DNA of 64,000 nucleotides from Myoxocephalus aenaeus (taxonomy: Eukaryota; Chordata; Actinopteri; Perciformes; Cottidae). The position numbers and the translations under genes are program-made. The first letter of the stretch is position 1; each line of letters starts with the position of its first letter. Under the pieces are notes generated by a model that was given only the letters and a program-made list of their open reading frames with translations, ran no database searches and was not told the DNA's origin. The stretch lies in NCBI GenBank assembly GCA_038501785.1, contig JBAMJR010000089.1:7469501-7533500 (forward strand), given 5' to 3'. This document shows, piece by piece, positions 1 through 8,830 of this stretch.

Positions 1-1
1 T

Positions 2-232
2 GTTCAATATTGCGCGCATGTCAAACCACTGACTAAACAAACTAAACGGCCATATGTTATTGATTGGCGATCACTTGTAAAGCCTAACAGTTGTCTGCAG
101 GGTCAGCGGAGCACTTTCTCCAAGAGATTCCTCACGCTCCGCTGCAACAAGGACCGTTACAGGAAAATATTCCTGCCTATGGCAATACGACTTTACAACA
201 AGTCACCACTTGCTAGATCCTCTGTGGATTAA
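2..232 (+). pseudogene. LINE ORF2 C-terminal remnant
   Basis: An open frame enters from the left edge and stops at TAA 230-232. Its last residues (…FLPMAIRLYNKSPLARSSVD) resemble the extreme C-terminus of ORF2 proteins of CR1/L2/Jockey-type LINEs, where a basic stretch is followed by a 'FxPxAIRLxN' motif. The AT-rich sequence after the stop could be 3' UTR. The rest of the element lies outside the window, so whether it is intact cannot be judged. The family call is an inference from the tail motif only. Confidence 0.45.
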
Positions 233-805
233 TTCATCACTATACATACTTTGCATTTTGCACTACCTATTGTTTACATTTAATTTGTGTAATTAACGAA
301 TACACTCTGTGGCTGTAAATATATTTAATTCCAGTTAGTTGTACTCTATTCTTTTGTGTATGTAAGAGACACAAGTATGTTTTTTGTTTAATTAATATTT
401 CAAGAGTGTTTATAATTTAATATTTCAGAATTAGGCTCGCAGTTTAGGAACTACATATAAAATACATTGAAAGATGTTTATATTAACAATGGACGCTCGA
501 GCCAAGGGATATAATGACGTCATGATGGCAGCAGGTGTAAGCAAGAGTTGCATTAGGCATGAGAGCACACAGTTCTTTTACCGTATGACCGCATGATCGT
601 TTATTAGTTTGTGTGTATAATGTTAGTGTTTTTTGCTGCACAAAATAAAACGAAGAAAAAGGAAAAGAACGGTCTGCTGTCATTCGCGTGAGAAGACTCA
701 ATGTGTCGCAGCTCTTTAGCGGCTTAACAAAAACACGCCGACGGAACGTCGCTACAGTGTATATTTATATATACATATATATGTATATATATATATATAT
801 ATATA
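233..805. other. AT-rich unassigned sequence ending in a TA microsatellite
   Basis: No coding or structured feature was recognised up to about 757. From about 758 to 805 the sequence becomes an imperfect (TA)n tract, into which the Tc1-like element at 806 is inserted. Confidence 0.5.
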
Positions 806-2025
806 CACTCACCTAAAGGATTATTAGGAACACCTGTTCAATTTCTCATTAATGCAATTATCTAATCAACCAATCACATGGCAGTTGCTTCAATGCATTT
901 AGGGGTGTGGTCCTGGTCAAGACAATCTCCTGAACTCCAAACTGAATGTCAGAATGGGAAAGAAAGGTGATTTAAGCAATTTTGAGCGTGGCATGGTTGT
1001 TGGTGCCAGACGGGCCGGTCTGAGTATTTCACAATCTGCTCAGTTACTGGGATTTTCACGCACAACCATTTCTAGGGTTTACAAAGAATGGTGTGAAAAG
1101 GGAAAAAACATCCAGTATGCGGCAGTCCTGTGGGCGAAAATGCCTTGTTGATGCTAGAGGTCAGAGGAGAATGGGCCGACTGATTCAAGCTGATAGAAGA
1201 GCAACTGTGACTGAAATAACCACTCGTTACAACCGAGGTATGCAGCAAAGCATTTGTGAAGCCACAACACGCACAACCTTGAGGCGGATGGGCTACAACA
1301 ACAGAAGACCCCACCGGGTACCACTCATCTCCACTACAAATAGGAAAAAGAGGCTACAATTTGCAAGAGCTCACCAAAATTGGACAGTTGAAGACTGGAA
1401 AAATGTTGCCTGGTCTGATGAGTCTGGATTTCTGTTGAGACATTCAGATGGTAGAGTCCGAATTTGGCGTAAACAGAATGAGAACATGGATCCATCATGC
1501 CTTGTTACCACTGTGCAGGCTGGTGGTGGTGGTGTAATGGTGTGGGGGATGTTTTCTTGGCACACTTTAGGCCCCTTAGTGCCAATTGGGCATCGTTTAA
1601 ATGCCACGGCCTACCTGAGCATTGTTTCTGACCATGTCCATCCCTTTATGGCCACCATGTACCCATCCTCTGATGGCTACTTCCAGCAGGATAATGCACC
1701 ATGTCACAAAGCTCCAATCATTTCAAATTGGTTTCTTGAACATGACTGAGTTCACTGTACTAAAATGGCCCCCACAGTCACCAGATCTCAACCCAATAGA
1801 GCATCTTTGGGATGTGGTGGAACGGGAGCTTCGTGCCCTGGATGTGCATCCCACAAATCTCCATCAACTGCAAGATGCTATCCTATCAATATGGGCCAAC
1901 ATTTCTAAAGAATGCTTTCAGCACCTTGTTGAATCAATGCCACGTAGAATTAAGGCAGTTCTGAAGGCGAAAGGGGGTCAAACACAGTATCAGTATGGTG
2001 TTCCTAATAATCCTTTAGGTGAGTG
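806..2025 (+). mobile_element. Tc1-like DNA transposon with perfect 29-bp TIRs
   Basis: The ends are exact inverted repeats of 29 bp (806-834 and 1997-2025, beginning CACTCACCTAAAGG). TA target duplications flank them at 804-805 and 2026-2027. The 1,220-bp body carries a Tc1-type transposase with two frameshifts. Both flanks are TA microsatellite, which is natural for an element that targets TA. Intact termini and a broken transposase make it non-autonomous now, although it could in principle be mobilised in trans. Confidence 0.93.
954..2020 (+). pseudogene. Tc1-like transposase, two frameshifts
   Basis: This is a cut-and-paste transposase of the Tc1/mariner superfamily. Translation starts at ATG 954 with an N-terminal helix-turn-helix (SISQSAQLLGFSRTTISRVY). 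The frame changes at an A6 run (1103-1108) and again near 1745, where a premature TGA follows 'FLEHD'. Catalytic residues are visible across the frames: Asp at 1417 (SDESGF), Asp at 1690 (QQDNAPCH) and Glu at 1799 (DLNPIEHLWD). The second Asp and the Glu codons are 109 nt apart, so after allowing for the small deletion the spacing is about 36 residues. That is closer to DD36E (Incomer/TLEWI-like) than to DD34E. No stop codon precedes the 3' TIR in the last frame. The enzyme is not functional as it stands. Confidence 0.9.
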
Positions 2026-2027
2026 TA

Positions 2028-2029
2028 TA

Positions 2030-2093
<64 letters not shown>
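2028..2093. repeat. TG/TA microsatellite
   Basis: A short (TG)n run grades into about 27 units of (TA)n. It is the continuation of the microsatellite split by the Tc1-like element. Confidence 0.95.
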
Positions 2094-2096
<3 letters not shown>

Positions 2097-2099
2097 GTC

Positions 2100-2275
2100 T
2101 ATATTTTACTTTTATTTTATTTGTATATATCTTTCATCCCTGTTGCTTCCTTATATATTCATCTTTTATCTTGTGTGTTTATTTGTATCTTAAAGTTGTA
2201 CGGCGCTACTATGACAAGAAATTTCCCCTTGGGGATTAATAAAGTATATATCCATCCATCCATACATCCATCTAT
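2100..2275 (+). repeat. LINE 3' tail with (ATCC)n
   Basis: The sequence AATTTCCCCTTGGGGATTAA at 2220-2239, then TAAAGTATATATCC and imperfect ATCC repeats, is the typical 3' terminus of a teleost LINE. TTCCCC-TT-GGGGA forms a small hairpin. The same terminal motif ends the V-SINE at 34649-34890. The upstream limit is uncertain. Confidence 0.5.
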
Positions 2276-2683
2276 TTGCAGGTCAAGACAAAGAGCCTGC
2301 GGAGCTTCATAAATGACGTTTCTGACTTCGCATATCGAGGCTCTGGAAATATTCATCCAAACGCCTGAAAAACACTGCAGTGACAAAGCCTGCACACTTT
2401 GTGGTTGTCATTAAAACTAAATACTAGTTATTTTTTGAACGGATATAACTTTATTTTCATTTTTCTAACAAAGCGAGAACACTTTTTTTTTTCCTACCAT
2501 CATTGTCGTGGAAATTATTGTTAATAATTATTGTGAGGAATGATTAACATCGATATGTGATCAGACAGTCACTTCACATATATTATTATTAATAAAAGGT
2601 GATCTGTGCAACTTTGTTGTTCAGGAAGTTTGTATCAAACAAGTAGCCCTTTGTATTATTTTGTTCCCTTGAAATAGCTCTTC
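2276..2683. other. Unassigned AT-rich sequence
   Basis: I see no coding, RNA or repeat feature here. TCTTC at 2679-2683 is the left copy of the 5-bp target duplication around the next insertion. Confidence 0.4.
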
Positions 2684-2888
2684 TGTTACGCCCAGACCTC
2701 CTGGGTAGTTCTGTGTTCTGTCTGTTTCTGTTGTGTGTCCTCCCGCGTGTGCCGCCCTCCTGTGTGCTTGCAATCACACAGGAGGGCGGCACACGCGGGA
2801 GGAGTCTGAAACGAGAGACAAGGAGACTGACAGACACACAACAGAAACAGACAGAACACAGAACTACCCAGGAGGTCTGGGCGTAACA
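2684..2888. mobile_element. Palindromic insertion (TGTTACGCCC…GGGCGTAACA), 5-bp TSD
   Basis: The segment is one large hairpin. The left arm (from TGTTACGCCC) is matched by the reverse complement of the right arm (ending GGGCGTAACA), with a loop around 2767-2774. The right arm holds about 31 extra nucleotides near 2803-2833. TCTTC flanks both sides (2679-2683, 2889-2893). The TG…CA ends and 5-bp duplication suggest insertion by an LTR-retroelement integrase, with two LTR 5' ends joined head to head. A foldback MITE is the alternative. Confidence 0.65.
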
Positions 2889-2893
2889 TCTTC

Positions 2894-3374
2894 AAGTGTA
2901 AAAATATTGTACATGGATTTATATAAATGTAAAAATATATGTAAGCAAATTGTTCTGTTACTATGACATTAATCCATTTAATTTAGGGTTAAGAAACCCA
3001 CATTACTCTATGAAAGATCAAACTTAAAACAGAAGAAAATAACAAAGACAACGATTATACGCACATTATTATGGGGCAGTGGTTCTGAACTGCTTAAGCT
3101 AATATTAAATAAATAAAAAAGTCGGGAATGAAGCGAACTATCACAAATAGTCCGGCGTGTAAACTCACGCAAGTAAAGCGTGTTGTGAATGCAGTATTGA
3201 GGAGTGTGAGTACGGCACTATGCTGCATTAAAAATTCCCTTCAAAATAAAAGACCCGTGACTCACTGAAAACGGGTCTGACACAAGTGCTCTATGAGGTG
3301 CGCCACGATTTAAAAACTAGTGGCAACTGCTCCGGCACGGCAGCTCGCAGCTCCCGGCAGGTCCCGAACCGCCG
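2894..3374. other. Unassigned sequence
   Basis: No supported gene. Composition shifts from AT-rich to GC-rich after about 3,300, approaching the palindrome cluster. Confidence 0.4.
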
Positions 3375-3536
3375 CGGCATGTCCAGAGATGCCACAGCCG
3401 GCGCGGCATATGCCGGTACCGGCGCGGCATATGCCGGCCGGTACCGCCGTGGCATGCCGGTACCGGCGCGGCATATGCCGGCATATGGCGCGGCATATGC
3501 CGGTACAGCCGTGGCATGTCCAGAGATGCCACAGCA
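3375..3536. repeat. CG-rich palindromic repeat cluster
   Basis: The block is bounded by two copies of a 20-nt motif (GGCATGTCCAGAGATGCCAC) that is itself a small hairpin (about 3377-3396 and 3513-3532). Between them, the self-complementary words GGCATATGCC and CGGTACCG recur several times in irregular order. The GC-rich block contrasts sharply with its AT-rich surroundings. Open frames across it on both strands are by-products of the repeat and not credible genes. Confidence 0.7.
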
Positions 3537-3539
3537 GCT

Positions 3540-4800
3540 AAGCGGCAGGTGCCGGTGCCGCGATTTGAGCTTGCTCCTACTGCAAATCGCTTCATATTAT
3601 TGGAAAACAACATATGTGCAGTAAAAACTGGTCTGCACTTGCTGAAAGGCTCAATAGCTGGCAAACACTATTTATCTTCTTCATACCCTTAACCTTCATA
3701 GCTCCCATGCGGTATCAGCCTTCATTTGCGTTGGGATTTGGTTGTAGATTTCAGGTTTGTTATGCTAGTAGCAGCTAATGTAGCCTTGAACTGCTGGCCT
3801 CAAGCAGAGACGAGGAATGGGTGGCGAGGTCTGGTAACCTCACATTCCCAGATTATTTAAATGTTGAATCATGTCGTCTTCAGGCCCACCTGACGTTAGA
3901 ATACGTCTCTCTCCATCTGAAGCAACAAAAAGCTTTGTACAACGTTTTGTTCACAGATGAGGTAGTATTTCCCCAAACCTACAAACAGACTTTGATGGTT
4001 TAAAGCAGGGTACTTCCCCTTAAAAGCCAATTCTACTTTTTTTCAAAAGTATTTAGTGTAATACATGTGTACTAAATGGCCAGGAAGTACTCCAACACTC
4101 CTGAATGGAAGACCTGGAAAACTCACTGCATTCTTTCAGACTTACTGGTACAGTGTGTGTTGTCACACAAAGAGTAATCAAGCAGGACAGCCTGGTTATT
4201 TACAGATGGCGATAAAGAGAGAGAGAGAGAGATGGGATCACAGTGTGTTGAAAGAAGAAAGATCATCTCTGATGGGAGGTAGGGACAGAGTGATAGAGTG
4301 TGAGTGCGTGTGTGCAGTTGGCTTGCTTGCTGCATGGTTGGCATATTCTCAGTTGGATGAGAGGACATTTATGTGATGTCGGCACGCATTAACCTCTCTG
4401 AAAATACATCGGAAACAAACAGGGACACATATGCCCAGATCCCACCAGCTCTAAGTAACAAGCCTCTGGAAGGAAAGGCTATGCTGGACAACACAGAACA
4501 GTCCAAAAATAGAAATGGGAAGATTAAAGTGGAAGGCTCCTTAGTTGGAGAGGAAACACAGGCTTTTTTAGATTCATGTCAGATATTGCATGGAATTTAG
4601 AAATCCAACCAAATAAATGCAGTCAGACCATATTGGCCCTTGGTGGTACCTGAGGATAACAGCTGTTCCACCATTTGCAGCAACCGACTTAGCGTGCTAA
4701 TATCAATAAGGGGTAGAAGGCAGTGTTAACAACAACAACAACAGGTTTCCCTGCTTGCATATGTAAAGCCTATTTAAGTCCAACTGCATATTACAGTTAC
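3540..4800. other. Unassigned sequence with a (GA)n tract
   Basis: A short (GA)n microsatellite lies near 4216-4232, and an (AAC)n run near 4728-4742. Short open frames here (for example 4373-4600) have no recognisable motif and are not called as genes. Confidence 0.4.
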
Positions 4801-4803
4801 TCT

Positions 4804-5275
4804 ACTACATTGGTACTTGCGTACCGTGCTGCGAACAGATCGGGTCCAATCTACATCCAGGACATGGTAAAACCTCACACCCCAGCTCGTTCGCTCCGCT
4901 CGGCTTCTGCCAATCGGCTTGTAGCTCCCTCACTGCGAGCTAAACAGTCAACAAAGTCACGACTGTTTGCTGTCCTGGCTCCTCAATGGTGGAATGAGCT
5001 CCCCATTGACATCAGGACAGCAGAAAGTCTCTACATTTTCCGTCGCAAACTAAAAACGCATCTTTTTCGACTACACCTTGAATAAGGAAGGTAGCGCCGT
5101 AGTAACACTTTAGTAGCACTTAGATGACACTTACTGATAGCACTTTGTAGTTTAACTTTATTGAAGAAATTGTACTTTCTTGATTCTTGTTGTTCTGAGT
5201 TTGTACTCCACTAGTTTGTCGAATTGCACTTATTGTAAGTCGCTTTGGATAAAAGCGTCAGCTAAATGTAATGTA
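4804..5275 (+). pseudogene. 5'-truncated L2/UnaL2-like LINE: ORF2 C-terminus and 3' end
   Basis: An open frame ending at the stop 5083-5085 encodes the C-terminal tail of a LINE ORF2 protein, with the hallmark 'VLAPQWWNELPIDIRTAES' followed by a basic 'RRKLKTHLF' ending. The 3' UTR ends in CGCTTTGGATAAAAGCG (5241-5257), a stem-loop with GCTAAATG just after it, then TGTAATGTA-type repeats. This is the 3' stem-loop architecture known for eel UnaL2 and related fish L2 LINEs, where the RT recognises the loop. The endonuclease and RT domains are absent, so this is an ordinary 5'-truncated, dead insertion. Confidence 0.8.
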
Positions 5276-5940
5276 CTCACAGTCACTCATTTTCCGGTAT
5301 TGATGGAGAAACATCACAATGGACATTTAAGCACGGAGGTTCATCATTTCCTGGAGCTTTTGACTACATCTCAGGGTCTTCTTCAACAAATGGAACTGTC
5401 CCGTGGCCCAGGGACCATATCTAAAGGGGAGGGGACTTATCTAAAGGCATGCCAAGGGGGTGGGGGACATAGACATTGGCTTACATTGCTGATGGATGAG
5501 TATTGAGTAATATTACAGAACACTCCTTAACACCCAGCCCGTGCGCTAGGATGAATTCACTTGGAGGGGTTGTTAAAAATTGTAAGGTAAAACAATGTTT
5601 TCCTGTGATTTAAGCGTGAAATACCTTCATAAAGGCTAAATAACAACGCATGGCTACTCAAAGAATGGGTTCAGAGCACTTGCATAAGAACGTAGCACTA
5701 GCAGAGGGGTACATCTTTTTTCAACTCATGAACAATCCTTTGTCTATATCAGCAGCAGGAGACGCGTAGGAACAGCTGTTTAGGAGCTCGCAGCTCTCTC
5801 TCGCTCTCTCTCTGCCTCTCTTTTTATAACAAAGGAAAGCGAGCTGGCAAAGAAACCAAACTAAGTGATGCGTTCTGTCTATCTGTCTCGATCTCCTCCG
5901 CTCTGTTTCAGTACTACGGACAGCACCCCCCCCCCCCCCC

Positions 5941-5982
<42 letters not shown>

Positions 5983-6225
5983 TCAACCAAAAAGCAATGG
6001 ACAGGCTTGTGGAAGATCAAGGAGGCCATATACTGTAAATCCAACAAGCTTGATTCACTAAAGAAAGCAGTGACATACAGTTGAACGCTCCCTGAAAAAA
6101 CTGTAGAGAAACCTTGAGATTATAATATTGTACCCCGTGGGTTGATACTGGTTTGACGTCTTTCATCTGACTGATAGTAAACACTGGCTTCACAGGCCAA
6201 ACCCATTGACGAATGTATGTGCATT
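5276..6225. other. Unassigned sequence with poly-C/(CA)n microsatellite
   Basis: There is a C15 run at 5926-5940 followed by (CA)n at 5941-5979, and a (CT)-rich stretch near 5793-5822. No gene was recognised. GTTAT at 6226-6230 is the left target duplication of the BEL element. Confidence 0.5.
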
Positions 6226-6230
6226 GTTAT

Positions 6231-7118
6231 TTTAACTGCCATAAATGTTATTTGTCATTATTTAATACGTTTGTTTACTTATTATTATTTGTACAAATGT
6301 ATTCTTGAATATTGATTTTGGTTTTTATTTACATGTGAGAGGAACTATTTTTGCGTCCTATGTTTGTGCTGGGACGCATTTAGATGTGACAAGCCCCTGA
6401 AGAAAGACACGTGCAGCGGTAGTAGTTTTACTCCGCTAAAAGTTATAAGTTAAGGTTTTAATTTCTCATGTAATGTTGTTTTCCAAGTGGACCCATTTCC
6501 CTCACAGTAGTGTGCAGCAAGCGAGGTATGTTCGTTATGTTAATGGTTTGTCGCGCATTCTTATGTAAATACAGTTTATCGTGTAACGTGAACGCCAACT
6601 TGTTTTTGTATGTTAAAATAGGGTGACCAGACGTCCTCTTTTTCCCGGACATGTCCTCTTTTCGAGACCTAAAAAAAGTCCGGCAGGGATTCCAAAAACG
6701 TCCGGGATTTTGCTACGTCGGGGAAAATAGTTATTACCCCCTTACAAGTTTTGGAAATGGTACGTCCGGGATTTTGCTACATCCGGGAAAATAGTTATTA
6801 CCCCCTTACAAGTTTTGGAAATGGTATCTCCCTCACGTTCCACCTTCTTGCGCAAGCTCTGACTGTAGAGAGAACTGTCATTGGTCGACCGATCTCAACG
6901 TAAATGTAAGTTCACGGCATGCTCCCCCCCCCCCCGACGAAGTGTTCTCTCTCTCTCTCCTCTTTTTCACAAACTCAAATCTGGTCACCCTAGTTAAAAT
7001 GTCTTTAAACAGTTCGACGGTGGATTGAAGACGGTGATGTTGACAGAGTTTAAGAATAAATCATCCATCAGTACCATAAGAACCACAAGGCGTCGTGTAT
7101 TTCCTGGAGGGAGTGATA
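6231..7118 (+). repeat. 5' LTR of the BEL element (MITE inserted)
   Basis: It matches the 506-bp 3' LTR except for the MITE at 6620-6992 plus its 8-bp duplication, and about three small differences. The ends (TTTAAC…GTGATA) are not the usual TG…CA. No TGG-type primer-binding site follows at 7119. Confidence 0.9.
6620..6992. mobile_element. hAT-like MITE inside the 5' LTR
   Basis: The ends are AGGGTGACCAG…CTGGTCACCCT. GTTAAAAT is duplicated on both sides (6612-6619, 6993-7000), and the 3' LTR preserves the empty site. An 8-bp duplication fits the hAT superfamily. A 64-bp internal tandem duplication occupies 6699-6762 and 6763-6826. No coding capacity is present. Confidence 0.88.
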
Positions 7119-7645
7119 GTCGAACTCGGACCTGCGTGACCGTTTCCTGGCCTGCTCTGCAAGACAGCTCGTCAAGACGGAATCACAGATAAGCCACTGT
7201 TCAACGTTGAAGGACTCGCACACGTTCATCCGTTTTTTCATGAAGACGTCCGTAAGTCAGACACTTAAGTTTGTGTTCTGAAAGGTGACACAAGGATTGA
7301 AAAAAATATAAAGGACTACAAAGGGCTGTGTGTAGCCAAATAACATAACAGTGTTTAACAAGATATTAAGAGACATTAATGTAAGTGATTTATGGATATT
7401 GATCATTCATTGAAAAGACGTAATTGATATATTTAAGGAAAGAGATTTTTTTGTTGTGTGCATTTAAGAAAGCTGTTATTTTGAGTATAATGCCTACTTT
7501 TATTCTGAAGGGTTGATTTAAAAAACAGTAACCTAACTTGTCATATCCTATTCTCTTGAGTATTTTTTGTAAAATGTTTGTTGTAAACTGCACAGTTTAT
7601 TTAAGACAACTGAATTGTGTACAGGTTACTTTCAAATAATTTAAG

Positions 7646-8830
7646 ATGTCACAAACAAGTAAAGAGAGTCAGTATGAAAGAGCACTCGTAGAACAAGTAG
7701 TAGAACCAAAGCAGACAGATGAGTCTAGCGTTGTAGAAGAAGCCGGACAGTCTGAAGCGCCTCGACGAAGTGAAAGAGCCCGTACATTAACAGAAAAAGG
7801 AAAAGAATTTCACAAAGAAAAAACAAAAGAACTACTACTTCGCTTTGACAGCATTTATGAACGCTGGAAAGCTTTAACTAAGTTAGCTAAGAAATCAGTT
7901 ACAAAACAGGATCCCAGTAACATCCTACAAGAACACATCAGCACTATTCAAAGAGAGTTATCAGAACTGAATAATGTTTATGAAGAATATCGAAAGATTG
8001 ACCGCCCAGCTCACGAGATGCGCCGCAAGCTGGATAAATGTACATCAGTCACAAAGATTGTCGTACACAACGCGCAGTCTCAAATTCAAGGAACAAAGGA
8101 GGAACTGATTTGGCCAGATGCAAGCTCTGTATTCGCATCTACTCTTTCCAGTGTTTCATCTCCGGACTCTAAGTGTTCTAAGGCTACTTCCATTCGCTCT
8201 AATTTATCCTCCGTTAAAAGACAAGAAGCCGCTGCTGAGTATGCAGCCACCAAAGCTGTATTGAAGATTATGGCTGAGCAAGATTGCCACCAAGAGCAAC
8301 TGTAAAGACTGGAAGTTGAGGACAAGCAGATAGTTGCAGACCAAGAAGCAGCTGCATTAACTCGCCGTCTTCAAGGCGAAAGAGAAGAGACTGAACGTAG
8401 GATAGAAAAGGAGAGACAAGAAGCTTCGCTCTTAAAGAAACAGCAAGAAGAGAATGCTGCAAGAAAAAAGTCTGTAGAAGACTTGAAAAGAGAGCTTGGA
8501 CGTTTAGAGGAGATAAAAAGACTGAATGCAGCCAGAGCAAGGCTTCAAGTCTATGATGAATATGAGTTGTATCCAGACCAAAGGCTTATTCCACATAAGT
8601 CTGAGCTGCCTCTGCTTGAGCAAGCAATTGATCAGAAGAACCCTGTGTATCAGCACCCACAACCAGTAAGAGATGTGGCTCCAAGAAGTGTGCTTCACAA
8701 CGACACAGGGGAGCTTGTGAAAGTCCTGGCTGAAGCTATATCATCAAATAGGCTTCCAATTCCAGAGCCTACAATCTTTAGGGGGATCCACTCAAGTTCA
8801 ACCATTGGAAGTCTTCCTTTCAGACACTGA
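7646..8830 (+). pseudogene. BEL gag, N-terminal part with nonsense codon
   Basis: Translation begins at ATG 7646. It gives a charged, helical, coiled-coil-rich protein with a serine-rich 'SVKRQEAAAEYAATKAVL' segment typical of BEL/Pao gag. TAA at 8303-8305 interrupts the frame. The same frame is then open to 8830 and continues the glutamate/arginine-rich coiled coil. Near the G5 run at about 8779-8784 the coding frame moves by one base, so the tail of this frame (after about 8785) is out-of-frame sequence. The product would have been the structural, RNA-binding particle protein. Gag and pol were probably one polyprotein, since the downstream frame continues directly from this one. Confidence 0.85.

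Noticed and set aside
2684..2888. Rho-independent-type terminator or CRISPR-like repeat
   Set aside because: Eukaryotic context, single long palindrome with a target duplication; an insertion explains it better.
3286..3664. Overlapping open frames of 73-115 codons on both strands
   Set aside because: They simply translate the CG-rich palindrome cluster, with Ala/Gly/Met-Pro repeats in every frame.
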